Origin: Nereocystis luetkeana
Taxonomy: Eukaryota; Sar; Phaeophyceae; Laminariales; Laminariaceae
Direction of reading: 5' to 3'
Length of the DNA: 64,000 nt
Assembly: GCA_031213475.1 (NCBI GenBank)
Contig: JARUPZ010000017.1
Location: forward strand, 5,431,548 to 5,495,547
Positions within the stretch are counted from its first letter, which is position 1, and every line of letters starts with the position of its first letter. This document shows positions 10,901 to 22,929 of the stretch, one piece after another. The notes beneath the pieces are model-generated. The model worked only from the letters and a program-made list of their open reading frames with translations. It did no database searches and was not told the origin of the DNA. Made by a program: the position numbers and the translations under genes.

Positions 10901-13900
10901 CAGCTTGACCGCAGTAACGCCATCGCTCCTGTATCTCGATTTTCCCCGTCGCCCTTTGGTCGTTCCAACAAGAAAAACGGATCCATGGTCTCCCACGGCT
11001 GCTGCCCGGAGAACGTCTGTACCCGTTGTGCCATTCTGCCAACAAAACCAGTTGTCACAACGGCGGGAACTTACTACGTAACATGGAGTAAACAATGCGC
11101 AAACACAGGCTTCTCACGCGCCCTGTATATACTACTCATGTCCTAATGCATTGCCCCTTCTTGGAAACATGAGGGTTCCTACATCATAAATGGCTATCTC
11201 AATCTGAGCAGATGTCTGTGACAAACGTAAGCCCCCCCCCGGTGGGGAAATACTACGCAGAGGGGGGAATAATATCGCCGTTTGCGACTGTTCGATTCAA
11301 TGGTGTATCCGACAATGCCGAAGTAAGAAAGCATCTTGCACAGGCCACACCACCCTAATCGAGAATCAGCTCTCTATTCTGGCACAACTCAGTAACGTAT
11401 TGATTCAGGTGTTCTTTGAGGGGAAACTCGCATTCATCACCTCGAAATATGAACGGTGGGCATGAGGAGGTGACAGATGTCCCGAACTGCCCAAGCCTCA
11501 AACTACATTATATTACTGCGCTGTTTTTCACTGCACATACACGAAGTATGTCTTGAGCCCGACGACCTATTCTTGAGTCAGCACTGCTTAGGCACAAAAA
11601 ATAAAAATATTTATATCCGGTTCTCCCCCGGAACAAGGCTAGGGCAGTGGCACAGGGACGAGCTGAGAACCATACCGCATGCAACACATACAATAGTACG
11701 ACGTGAGGAAATATATGCAATTTTTAGTACATACGGATATTATCCAGACCCTTTCTGAATTGCACCTGTCTTTTTGGAAAGAGAACTTGGGAATAGTGTG
11801 GAATCGATGGTATTGTGTAAATGTTATGTCATACCTCTGGGTTATCTTGACGCTTCCGCCAACATTGTAATATGTTGGTCAGCATGGTAATGCATACCAG
11901 GTACATTTTTTGTGATGCTCACGCCAATTAAGGTATCTCCCCCGTACTAACCCGAGCACTTCGGACAAACAAAAAAGGTGGAAAAAGCTCTCCACGAGGT
12001 ACATACGGCACAAACTGGACACAGACGCATGACACAAGGAACACAGCAGTGGGAAATGTACGCATGACACAAGGAACACAGCAGTGTGAGAAATGTTTAC
12101 TGAATTATTCACGATGCACCTGTGGCAGCAGCAGCAGCAGCAGCAGCAGCGTTGGGGTTGCATCTGTGGCCACATACGTATATCACACCACAGCAGAGCC
12201 TCCCAGCTCTACCTATCGCAGGGTAAGACATGAAAGCAACCCCAGAGTCAGAAGCAACAGCGCCGGAAGCCACAGCGCGAACAATTGCTGCACAAGCTTG
12301 AGTTTCTTGATGATTGGTTGGTGGGTGGTAGGCGCGTATACCTCTGTACTGATCATAGCACGCACCCTGCACTGCCCGTGTGCTGACGTTTGTGGGGTCT
12401 GGGTGGCGTGCGCATTACCAACGACCGTTGAAAGATAGCAGAAATTTACGGGTACGATCTCTGCCAGGATCGGACTCGCGTTTTCGTGTCCAAACCAGTG
12501 CATCGTCACCATTTGATCGTACCAAGAAAAATCCGAACTAGTTTTTTTTCTCGTGGAGCGCGACGCACTGGACGCACATGCACCGCACGGCATGAGAGGG
12601 AGGGCGATCGCAGCCTCCGAATGAACAACCAGCGATAACAGCAAACCGCACGCGCGTGGTGCCTCCGAACGCTGCTTGCCTGTGCTGTTGGGCGGTGGTT
12701 GTAACTTCGGGCTGTCTGATTTTTTTTTTTCATGTCAACCGCAGACGCCTGGTTCGTGCTCTGAGCAAGACACACGAAACATCGGAAACGACCGTTGGCG
12801 TATCAACCTTCAACACAAATGGTGCTTACGTTTCCGTCCAGGGTTAAGAGCGAGTCTGCCACACACACATAAATAAAAGTAGGAAATGCAGGCAGATGAT
12901 GGATTACGCATCGCAGGCTCCGATGAGCAACACTAGCCACAACAGCAAAGCGCAGAAAACACGTACACTGTTGTCTACTAGTGCATTTAGGCGAAAGCGT
13001 TGTAAAGCTGTTCTCAATATTGTATCTGCTGTGTGTCCGTCAGGAGACTGTGGGGGTAATGTTTCTCGTGTACTGCTGTCCTGCATATCAACATTGGTGT
13101 TACACAAATTGCATGCACTAATTTCCAAAACTGGGACATCGCCCTCATGTAGTAAGGACGTGCCGGCGTGAAGCGAGGCAGCGACCGTCCTACCGGTGAC
13201 CTGGGCGCGGTTCAGGAAACAAGCTGCGTAGGGTGGACCTTTGAACCCGTTACTACAGCCCGCTCGTGTCCAGGGTGGTTGTGCGTTCGTTTCGACCGGT
13301 GTAATTACGCTCGAACACGTTTTAAAAATATTAACGGAAGAAAGCACGTCATAGTTTACGAATAGGACCACCGAACACCGAACCGGGTTTTCTCCACTAA
13401 CCCGTGCGCTCGACGATTCAAGACATACATGCCAAGTCTTTACTACTTAAGGTGATTGATCCCTTGCCCGCACCTGCCACCTCCACACTTCTCTCCCTGT
13501 AGCATCCAGCTTGACTGCAGCGAAATCCCAACGCTCCCCGCCATTTGTTCCGTTCCACCCGCCAGACGTCATCCCCGCCAGCACTACGGACCCATCTGGT
13601 GCCATAGCCGCGGCCGTACAAGCATCGAACCCAACCATCTCACTCTATAAAAAAAAAAAAAAAATGTACGGTATCACGGGGTCGAGTACGCAATTGTTCA
13701 TTCCCCGAGCACGTCCAACAGCACTCGCAATCGTTGCTGTAGCGTTCATTCCTATGTCGAGATCATTCGATTCCGTCCCTCGGGTATCAAGCCGACTTGG
13801 GTATGCTACCACCAAAGGTGTAGGGGGACCGGTTGACGGACAGTACACGCATTAGCGGGGAAGGCCTTACCGTTGCTTCTGCAATTAATTGACTGTCTAA

Positions 13901-15690
13901 GCGGCTAATTGGTATTGATATCTTCGCGGCCAAGACACTACATTCAAGTTGTAATACCTGCCACCGCCAGAGCTCATTTCCATCGGCGTCAAGTCTGACG
14001 GCGGCGAAGTCGGCTCGTCCAACCGAAATTCCGCTCCAATTTCCGCACGAGTACCCAGCCAAAACGATGGAGTCGTCATTTCCCACAACCACAGCAGAAA
14101 TAGAGTCAAATGCTTCCGTTCCGTCCTGCCCGAAGAGAAAATAAAACAGGACCCGGGCGGACGATATCGTCAATGAATGGCTTATCTCATGCGTTAACAA
14201 GGCTGTACCTCGAAACGTCCAGCGCATGGTGGATATTCGTTCGATACACTCTATTCCGCACTTTATCTCAACCAATGTGGCCGCTACTCTTCACACGTTT
14301 ATATTTATTCCTCCCTTTGGTAGTTCCGACATTCGTTGTGGCCGTAGATTTCTACCTACTTAGTCAATTTTTCTAGGTATTGATTTTCCAGCATCACGAG
14401 TGTTTTCACGATCTCTTGGTGCCATCTCAGCCTTTATTTCCCTGTCACTGATCCTCGACAGACATATTTTCCAACTCCATAGATAGGCGCATTCCTTGCA
14501 GCGAAGTATGTATCGAAGCGGTGCTACTGCGCAAGCAATACGCGGTGAGCTGGGAAGAGCGTACTGATCACGCTATCCACGCTCTGCGTGGCGCCTCACC
14601 CAACTTCTGCTAACTGCAAGGTGTCGAACATGTTGACATGTGGTAGAATCAGTCGATGGAGACACCCTGTTTCCAGCTCAGTTCAAATGGTTGAAAAAGA
14701 GCTCACCTGCCACGTCCAGACCAAACCCCCATCGGCATCAAGTTTTATGGCGGCGAAGTCAGCCGAGCCCATACTTGCTTCGCCCCATACCCCGGTGGTC
14801 GACCCGGCCAGTATCACCGATCCATCCCCTGTCGTAGCCACGGAGTGAACTTTATCATCCGCGGCAGATCCACCCTGGGACAGGCAAGCCCCCCACGCAG
14901 AGTTGATTGTTAACGATGGAACTTGACGAAAATATTTGTTGGGTTCGAGGCGAGAATAATCATGACAGCGCGTGTTCGCGGGCAAGCCGGTAGGAGATAA
15001 AATCGACAAAAGGGCGACACAAACACGGTGATACCCCGGACGGGTACGCTCGTATACGTCATGACTTGTTCGTCACCTGCCATTCCCACAGCAAGATCCC
15101 GTCGGTGTCGAGCTTTACTGCTGAAAAATCGCTCGATTTTTCTTTTAAAGAACCTGCCAGGGCAACAGATCCATCCTCTCCTATCGCGGCGACAGCGCTC
15201 AGTATCGTGCCGCACGTCTCGCCCTGGCAACGCCAAGCAACAGGCAGGTCCAATGTGTCGTAAAGGACAACGAGGAAACACCAATCAACCTGCGAAGTTT
15301 ACCTGGAAGTCGTTAAAGCGCACCTAGATGTTTATTCACGCCTAGGAGTTCGTTCAGTCGAGTCAAGACTTGGCTGCACAATGTCAAATGGACCGCGTGC
15401 GGTGTGCGGTGTGATTGCAATGTGCGTCGATTTCCATGAGGTGACCGTTGCATGGACTCCTAAATATTTGTGTTGATGACGCATGGCCTTGGGCCCATAG
15501 TTCGGGCCGACATGTGCGGTACCTGCCAGCGCCACTGGAGAGAGCCATGCGCATCCAGTTTAGCTGCCATCCAGTGCCTTGAAGCGCTGCCCACGACGCT
15601 CGAGTTTATACCCGAGTAGCCTGCTAGAACGGATGAGCCGCTAAGCCCCACCGTCGTGCCCATCACGAAATCGCTTTCGAGTAACCCGCC
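1670..15690 (-). CDS. Beta-propeller / mucin-stalk receptor-like TKL protein kinase, 13-exon gene model, 5' end missing
   Basis: Proposed single gene, read on the minus strand, of at least about 2,041 codons. Exons: 15690-15523, 15223-15077, 14874-14707, 14125-13958, 13644-13474, 11035-10868, 10748-6936, 5338-5147, 4553-4398, 4115-3948, 3327-2932, 2679-2560, 1960-1670 (stop TAG at 1672-1670). All twelve introns have GT-AG ends and are phase 0. Predicted order: seven SBBP-like blades (residues about 1-377), Pro/Thr/Ser stalk (about 380-935), membrane span (about 941-964), cytoplasmic repeat tail (about 1010-1490), helical MLKL-like domain (about 1530-1700), protein kinase (about 1745-2035). 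The topology implies an extracellular sensor driving an intracellular Ser/Thr or dual-specificity kinase; no ligand can be read from the sequence. The signal peptide and start exon were not found. The alternative is two neighbouring genes split in the 1.6-kb intron at 6935-5339, but the helical domain continues across it. Confidence 0.72.
2560..2679 (-). CDS. Exon: kinase activation segment (DFG to APE)
   Basis: Exactly 40 codons, from IADFGTSRWAQ to FAWAAPE. It contains the magnesium-binding DFG and the APE that closes the activation loop, with many Ser and Thr residues between. Acceptor TTCCAG, donor GTATTT, phase 0. It does not stand out as a long open frame because it is a short internal exon. 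Confidence 0.88.
2932..3327 (-). CDS. Exon: kinase alpha-C to catalytic loop
   Basis: About 132 codons. It contains LLLELQAMIRLRSPFTVNVYG (alpha-C glutamate in LLLEL), the hinge LVLVMELLTGGDL, and the catalytic loop HGDLKSANILL with the catalytic Asp and the metal-binding Asn. HGD replaces HRD. The donor GTGAGA follows GDGRVK. I prefer the acceptor ATCAG at 3330-3328, which gives AAAK-VMHVDMG, a normal hydrophobic step after the lysine. A second phase-0 acceptor at 3453-3451 (GGTAG) would add 41 residues that do not resemble a kinase. Confidence 0.85.
3948..4115 (-). CDS. Exon: kinase glycine-rich loop and beta-3 lysine
   Basis: 56 codons. A basic juxtadomain segment (ARRLRRQRNL) leads to HVTISDELLGKGGFGSVFIA and then NGRNAAAK. 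GKGGFGSVF is the ATP-binding glycine loop and the last K of AAAK is the subdomain II lysine. Acceptor GGCAG, donor GTAAGC straight after the lysine codon, phase 0. Confidence 0.88.
4398..4553 (-). CDS. Exon: helical domain, C-terminal part and linker
   Basis: 52 codons starting LGLHVHAVVNQEEYRQT and running into a Ser/Thr/Gln-rich linker that ends TQTAE. Acceptor TTGCAG, donor GTACAC, phase 0. The first half completes the helix begun by ...AIIDLK in the previous exon; the second half leads to the kinase. Confidence 0.72.
5147..5338 (-). CDS. Exon: helical MLKL/HeLo-like domain, middle part
   Basis: 64 codons, GDDIDGDMERMLIEDVQTAV, then DMVELIKTYRSKNRLSQVIV and FKRRLAETEAVIDRAIIDLK. The pattern of a KTYRSKNRLSQ turn followed by KRRxxEAEAVIDRAI is one I associate with the four-helix N-terminal region of MLKL-like TKL kinases in stramenopiles; this is recall, not a database result. 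In MLKL-type proteins such a bundle regulates the adjacent kinase domain or mediates oligomerisation. Donor GTGAGT is strong. Confidence 0.72.
5339..6935 (-). other. 1.6-kb intron separating the two halves of the helical domain
   Basis: Donor GTAAGT at 6935-6930. The acceptor is AAG at 5341-5339, preceded by a CTAAC branch-point-like motif and a pyrimidine tract (5395-5365 on the minus strand). Reading across joins ...LVLGK to GDDIDGDMERM in phase 0. AAG is a weaker acceptor than CAG or TAG, so this is the least certain junction. No other coding exon was seen inside. The adjoining open frame above 5338 (to about 5842) is treated as intronic. Confidence 0.6.
6936..10748 (-). CDS. Giant exon: divergent blade 7, PT-rich stalk, membrane span, repeat tail, start of helical domain
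   Basis: 1,271 codons, phase 0 on both sides (acceptor TAACAG at a C-run, donor GTAAGT). The first 45 codons are a divergent seventh blade (NGCMILAGTTS, then SYDLAAVTI) that lacks the W-x-W-Q end. Next comes a Ser/Thr/Pro region with long (S/T)PAPT pentapeptide arrays, likely heavily O-glycosylated outside the cell. A hydrophobic segment, STIIAAIFASGTVAVSVCMV and on to TVHL (about 8918-8846), is followed by basic RNKRNEKK, so the stop-transfer charge places the C-terminal part in the cytoplasm. About sixteen basic, Ser/Thr-rich 32-residue repeats follow. The exon ends in a helical segment (VEAACKLAM..., VESRLKRCRLVIMVLERASL) that continues in the next exon. Confidence 0.82.
7280..8700 (-). 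repeat. Cytoplasmic tail of about sixteen 30-32 residue coding repeats
   Basis: Each unit follows the pattern SRAxxRSTPRT...RSKTxAHLRNSSDTxIxTAA. Sub-blocks look duplicated as groups, for example units with SxEQCSPRT and AEQGSSTTA followed in each case by a R..KRSTPKVEQSK or RRSTSKVEQSK unit. The tail is basic and rich in S-T-P and T-P sites, so it could be a phosphorylated scaffold between the membrane and the kinase; this role is inferred. Confidence 0.8.
9130..10110 (-). repeat. Coding minisatellite: 15-bp (S/T)PAPT units with a 189-bp higher-order repeat
   Basis: The stalk is built from 15-bp units coding SPAPT or TPAPT. On the plus strand the marker GATGTTGGTGATGTTGG recurs at about 9562, 9751 and 9940, exactly 189 bp (63 codons) apart, so blocks of about twelve units were duplicated as a whole. 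The repeat keeps all frames open, which creates long false reading frames on the plus strand. Copy number is probably variable between individuals. Confidence 0.9.
10868..11035 (-). CDS. Exon: propeller blade 6
   Basis: A 56-codon exon, NGTTGTDVLRAAAVGDHGSV at the start and TAVKLDKTGIELWRWQ at the end. Acceptor TTGGCAG, donor GTGATC, phase 0. The strand reads VFLVG instead of the usual VxLAG. A 119-bp intron separates it from the giant exon. Confidence 0.8.
12026..12095. repeat. 35-bp direct repeat, two copies
   Basis: The sequence beginning CGCATGACACAAGGAACACA occurs at 12026 and again at 12061, with small differences at the end of each copy. Confidence 0.85.
12126..12150. repeat. CAG trinucleotide microsatellite
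   Basis: About eight perfect CAG units inside the long intron of the receptor kinase gene. Other short CAG/CTG tracts occur near 18900, 46265, 58235 and 62760. Confidence 0.85.
13474..13644 (-). CDS. Exon: propeller blade 5
   Basis: A 57-codon exon with APDGSVVLAGMTSGGWNG and WDFAAVKLDATGREVWRWQ. The acceptor TATAG follows a run of fifteen or so T residues, an unusually strong polypyrimidine tract. Donor GTGCGG. It is followed by the longest intron of the gene, 2,438 bp. Confidence 0.8.
13958..14125 (-). CDS. Exon: propeller blade 4
   Basis: A 56-codon exon, DGTEAFDSISAVVVG at the start and ADFAAVRLDADGNELWRWQ at the end, with SIVLAGYSCGNWSG between. Acceptor GGGCAG, donor GTATTA, phase 0. 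The DGTEAFDS opening is typical of SBBP-type repeats in secreted propellers, as I recall the family. Confidence 0.8.
14707..14874 (-). CDS. Exon: propeller blade 3
   Basis: A 56-codon exon containing GDGSVILAGSTTGVW, then SADFAAIKLDADGGLVWTWQ, the clearest form of the repeat. Acceptor CCCAG, donor GTGAGC, phase 0 on both sides. The aspartates of the KLDADG turn and the terminal W-x-W-Q are intact. Confidence 0.8.
15077..15223 (-). CDS. Exon: propeller blade 2
   Basis: A 49-codon exon with the core SAVAAIGEDGSVALAGS and the end SAVKLDTDGILLWEWQ. It is bounded by acceptor GCCAG and donor GTGACG, phase 0 on both sides. It is seven codons shorter than its sisters, all lost from the loop between the LAG strand and the AVKLD strand. 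Confidence 0.75.
15523..15690 (-). CDS. Exon: propeller blade 1 (first exon recognised)
   Basis: A 56-codon exon with the SBBP-like pattern: glycine-rich start, SSVLAGYSG strand, WMAAKLDAHGSLQWRWQ end. The acceptor is AAAG at 15693-15691 and the donor GTACCG follows the CAG glutamine codon. The length matches the blade exons downstream. No ATG with a signal peptide could be joined upstream; the reading frame is closed by a TGA shortly above, so at least one 5' exon must exist if the model is right. Confidence 0.7.
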
Positions 15691-18600
15691 CTTTGGACGA
15701 AAACGAACCAAGCAAGTGCACTCAACGGAGAATCAAGGAGGCACGGGACCGGGATGGAACATGGAGCATGTGACCCTGGAGACCCAAATACAACCGTGGA
15801 ATCTATTGCCTCTGTGACAGGATCTGCCCATTACCTCAGAAGTGGAGGAATCTTGGATTCATTGGTGCTCCCATAGTACCATCATCTCTGATTTTGTCGA
15901 CTTCGCAAGCTGGGGAAGTATAGCAGCAAGCCGGGGAAGTATAAAAGAAGATCCCAACAGCACGAAACAGGATAATACTAGGCCCGTGACACCGGATAAA
16001 TCAAAACAATATTTGAAGGCACACGTATACGAAACGGACACTATCCATTGTCACCTACTGTCCCAGAAGGAAACCAAGAGTCAAAACGTCTGTTATGCGT
16101 AGAAATTCGTCGGGGATGGACCTATCAGAAGGACGGGTACGAGGGAGTGATGGCTCGAACTGCGTGGTGTATCTCACGGGTCTACTGATGAAAACTGGTA
16201 TGTTCGAAGTTATTTAGTTATCACCACTAGCTGTTTCACTGACTGTGACGATCATCGATGCGAGTGTCAAATATTGCGAGCTTCTCGCCTACCTGTAGAC
16301 TCCAGCTTTCAGTCATCATTTTCGCCTCCCACCCAGGCACCAGGGTGGCCTAGAGTTTCCAAAACGTCCCTGAAACAAATTGATAATCAACGGCAGGGTT
16401 CGTTCAATTCGCTAGGTATTGTCAATAGATACAAGACCACATCGACGGTTGTGAGAGGGTGGCCTCGCAGAAGCGATCGAGGTAGTGCCGAACACGCGTG
16501 TGAGTGAGGATAACGGTCAATCACACCCCCGAGGACACCACTAACGCAAAAAAGCAAGGGGCATCTTTCCTTCCAGCAGTAGGGGAGCTCCTGGACACCA
16601 TCCTGATACGCTAACACGAATGTCTTACCCCTGAACAACTCGAAGCGCGGTTGAAATCTTCTATGCACTATAATATATCAAGCCTGTCACTGAGTTGCCA
16701 GGAACATTGAACGTGACTTCAAACTCGCCACGCGTCCGCGAGTCCCCGTGACGGCCACCGCTTCGAGCAAAACCCGTGAAGTCTACACATAGGGTATTTT
16801 CTGAAACGTTTTGTCATCGTCGACCTTGTGACGAGGTTGTACGTACGTAGGGCCGCACGTCATCGTTGGGACGAAGAAAAACATGCTTTTTGTTTTTGTC
16901 GTGACTATCGGCCCCGTCAACATGGAACCCTCTTCCACTCACAGAACAAACATGTTAAAGCCCCATGCAAGCTGACATGGCTTGGTCAGTCTACACGACT
17001 GAATCTGTTGGGCCGATCAACAGGAACTCTTAGCTTCCCCGAGTGCGAGCACTTGGAGGGTAGCTCGGTCAAGAACGCCTTATCAACGAACACCGTCAGG
17101 ATAGAGGCTTCCGTACTGTGCGCAGTAGAGTCGTTTAGTGTGTTGCACACTTATAAAACACGGCAGGGACCCCGATTCCGCACGTATTTCGAAGCGTTTT
17201 ACTCATTCTTAATATGTACACGTCGTTGATTGTTTCGTTGTACTAACGTGATATACGCAAATACAAACACCCATACATATCAACCCCAATACCTGCCCTC
17301 GTGGAAACGTTGCCGCATACTGTAAATCGCGTTCAGGCGGCAAGGTGTAGCTCGTTAGCCTTGCTTCGCATTGGTGAAAAACGCAAGAAACACAGAATTA
17401 AAAAAGCATATATATCCCACGTTGGAAAGTACGTACATACCTGGCACGTGCAGTTGATGTGAATGCTGACGCCATCCATGGGATGCATATAATTTCAAAT
17501 CAAAACGGCCAGTCAGTGAAAAGTTTAGCGCTAAGATGTCAATTGTCTCGGTCTACCCAGTTTCGTCAACAGGATGGTCAGAGGTCGAGCTCTATCAATA
17601 GTTGTGGACTCCATACCTCGATTCATCAGACTTCCCGAAGAAAGATATCAAGATTTCTTCTTGTATATTTTCCATTCCCTGTCGAAGAGAACCGTGGACC
17701 GAAAATTGTGCTTTTCACCCCCCAGAAACGCCCACACCCTTGACGGCCAAACACACCGACAACCGTATTTTTCTTAGGGCTTGGACCAATCGATTGCCAT
17801 CTGAAAATCTGTGGCAACTCCGGGACTGCCGATGTACCAGACCTGGCAGATACAGAATGATGAATATTGCGAGTACCATTCATTGCCAAACATGGCAGAT
17901 ACAGCCTGTTGAGGCAGAAAAAAATATTTGGCGAATACAGTCGTTGTACTTGTTGTGATAGGTAGCACAACGGGCAGTTCTTCGAAAACATACGCGTGGT
18001 GGAACCGAGTTCGACTATACAGTCAGCAGGGAATTCCGCTGTTTTCGCAATCTGCTTGGATACGTATGTTTTAGCTTCTTTCACTACGTATTGCAAAAAA
18101 TCAGAGGGAATTCGGTCACAGACTGCCGAACGGCAAACACCAGAACGACAGCTTGAAGTAAGAACCCAGTTGCGTAATATATTACAGTGGTAGAGTATTT
18201 CGCTCATACTATATAAAAGCAGCATAATAAGCTGTCGGACTTGAGATCTACACGTAGTGCGTACATCATCTATCGTGTTCGAAGGTCTCAATGTCCAGCA
18301 TTTTTTTCCCCCCAGTGGTTTTGCTCATTGTTTAGTTTTTATGCAGAGTGTGGCATCGAAACATTCACCACCTAGGTGTCGATCGCTGCGTACCGTGTTT
18401 GTGCGCTCAATCGAGACCTTGCTCCTCGTCATTTTTTCCCCCTAGAAAAAAACCCCTACGAGTACGAGCACACACTCGGTGAGCTTCGAACCCCCAGCTA
18501 GACTTTCGGAGGGACGATATGGACCTACCACTCGATCGGAGATGCAATTGTATCTCTCCTCGTGGTGCGCCACTCTACCCCCTGCCTCGACGGCTGTGCC

Positions 18601-19397
18601 GAGGGCGGCCTCGGGCGTGCGTGACGTGCTGCTGCCGTCGCTACTGCCCCTACTCGCCGTACTATGTGGCACTAACGGCTCCGAGTTGAACGTCGGTACG
18701 CCCTCGGCCCAATACGCGTACGCACAGAGCCACAGGCAAGCATTATCCCGCCGCGGCGAAGCCCCGTGTGTAGACCCGTATACTACTCGCCTACTATTAA
18801 CAACCAATACAAATGAAAAACGAACCCGACCCCTAACTGTTGACCCCAACCAAATCGAACAAAAAATTACGAGAAAAACACCAACAACAACAACAACAGC
18901 AGCAGCACAAGCGGGGTGGCGGGGACGCGGGTCATCGAGGCGCGCATCCCCGATGGGAGCTCAGGCTAGGGCGGCCGTCGAGAAAGGACAAGAAAACAAA
19001 GAAGTAGGAGAAATCGGGATATATTTAACGCACGTGTTTTGATGTAAATGGAGCATCGGAGGCGGCGCGAGGCGCAGACAAGAAGCAAAGAAGGCACCAA
19101 CGGTCTAAGCGCCCGGTGTGAGCGGTCAGGTACGCGGCTCCGACGCGAGCCCCCGATCGTGGATCAATTCACCAGGCCGTGAGAGTCTTGAGGGGATCCA
19201 AAACAATAATTATTAAGACGAAAAGAAGGGGCGGAGAGGATAGCGGGTGTACGCGTGCCCCAAAAGGCAAAGGAACCTCATACTAAGGAGTCACGTGGCG
19301 TGCGACGCAGGGTGGCTTCAGCAACTGGGAACGAGTCTAATGTGTGAAGCGAAGCAGGAGGGAAGGAGGAATGGCTGGTCAAAATGGGTCGACGGAG
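15691..19397. other. No gene recognised; upstream side of the receptor kinase gene
   Basis: The missing 5' exon or exons should lie here or beyond. A minus-strand hydrophobic stretch at 16041-15859 (LVLSCFVLLGSSFILP) has no ATG in frame and was not used. A TATATAAAAG box at about 18209 (plus) has no convincing frame after it. Open frames at 17626-18291 (minus), 18442-18849 (minus) and 18479-19042 (plus) are unrecognised and lack clear starts. A short AAC/AGC microsatellite lies at about 18886-18908. Confidence 0.4.
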
Positions 19398-21621
<2,224 letters not shown>

Positions 21622-22599
21622 GTGTTGCGAGATAGGGGATCCCCCTAGCTAGAGGGATCCCTTTACTCTTATTAGGAGATCCCATCATATCTTAGGGGAT
21701 CCCCTCATATCTTAGGGGATCCCATCATACCTTATCATATCTTAGGGGATCCCCTCATACCTTATCATATCTTAGGGGATCCCATCATAGCTTATCATAT
21801 CTTAGGGGACCCCCTCATACCTTATCATATCTTAGGGGATCCCCTCGTATCTTGCGGGATCCCATCATACCTTAGCGGATCCCCCAAGGATCCTATCATA
21901 CATGAGGGGATCCCCTAAGGTATGAGAGGATCCCTTAAGATATGATAAGGTATGAGGGGATCCCCTAGAAGGTATGATGGGATCCCCTAAGATATGATGG
22001 GATCCCCTACGATATGAGGGGGTCCCCTACGATATGATAAGCTATGATGGGATCCCCTAAGATATGATAAGGTATGAGGGGATCCCCTATAAGGCATGAT
22101 GTGATCCCCTAAGATATGATGGGATCCCCTACGATATGAGGGGGTCCCCTAAGATATGATAAGGTATGATGGGATCCCCTAAGATATGATAAGGTATGAG
22201 GGGGTCCCCTAAGATATGATAAGGTATGAGGGGATCCCCTATAAGGTATGATGGGATCCCCTAAGATATGATGGGATCCCCTACGATATGAGGGGGTATA
22301 GAGTAGACAAGCTGAACGTTGGCACGGAAGGGAGGTAGACTCGGTGCATGGATGGGTTTCTTTTTGTTTCCAAGGTTTTCTTCTTGCGGGAAAGTTATGA
22401 GTGATCCATGTTGAAGATCATTCATGCTGCACATTGTCTGATGGCAAGAGGAATAATAACAATATGAGGGGGTCCCCTAAGATATGATAAGGTATGAGGG
22501 GATCCCCTAAGATATGAGGGGATCCCCTTAGATACGATGGGATCTCCTAATAAGGCAAAAGGGATCCCCTAACTAGGGGGATCCCCTATCTCGCAACAC
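21622..22599. mobile_element. Foldback element with internal GGGGATCCCC sub-repeats
   Basis: The ends are inverted repeats: GTGTTGCGAGATAGGGGATC at 21622 and its complement ending CTCGCAACAC at 22599. Left arm units (CTTAGGGGATCCC(A/C)TCATA(C/T)) appear in the opposite orientation in the right arm (GATATGA.GGGATCCCCTAAG). About 170 bp of unique sequence (about 22297-22463) sits within the right half. GAGG flanks both ends (21618-21621, 22600-22603), a possible 4-bp target duplication. No transposase was seen, so it would be non-autonomous. Confidence 0.8.
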
Positions 22600-22929
22600 G
22601 AGGGTTCTTCATAGTACCAGTATGTTTCTTAGCCTCCTTTAGAACAACACCCACACATTGTCGGGTGGCAAGCACACTAATAATATTGATATTTAGCATT
22701 ACGTTTGTCCATTTGCGTCTCGGTTACCATGTTTTGTGCTTCAACTTTCCAACTAATACGAGTCAAGCGCTACAACTTCTGCAGAACTACAAAAAAATTC
22801 ACTGGCATTAATAGCAAAAATACATCTACAGTCAGTAGTACTGCTGTACTTCTGTCTCTTTACACCATACTACGATTGGCTTGTTTCTCCATCTCATGGA
22901 CTTTCCTTGTTCGAACTTCTTCACCTTTT

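Larger units (their letters stand above)
11036..13473 (-). other. Long intron between propeller blades 5 and 6
   Basis: 2,438 bp between two blade exons. No further blade or other coding exon was recognised on either strand. It holds a 35-bp direct repeat (12026-12095), a CAG microsatellite (about 12126-12150) and loosely similar stretches near 12240-12290, 12620-12660 and 12920-12960 that may be old duplications. Confidence 0.6.

Noticed and set aside
15859..16041. Hydrophobic minus-strand frame as signal peptide of the receptor
   Set aside because: No ATG in frame; the apparent start is GTG, and no supported splice to the first blade exon could be shown.
17626..18291. 221-codon minus-strand frame
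   Set aside because: Starts with TTG, no recognisable motif, and no supporting splice or repeat evidence.
18442..19042. Overlapping frames on both strands in a GC-rich stretch
   Set aside because: Neither has a convincing ATG start or a known domain; the C-terminal part of the plus frame is a microsatellite.
21640..22560. Regular GGGGATCCCC spacing resembling a CRISPR array
   Set aside because: Spacers are not unique, units reverse orientation in the middle, ends are transposon-like, and the DNA is eukaryotic.
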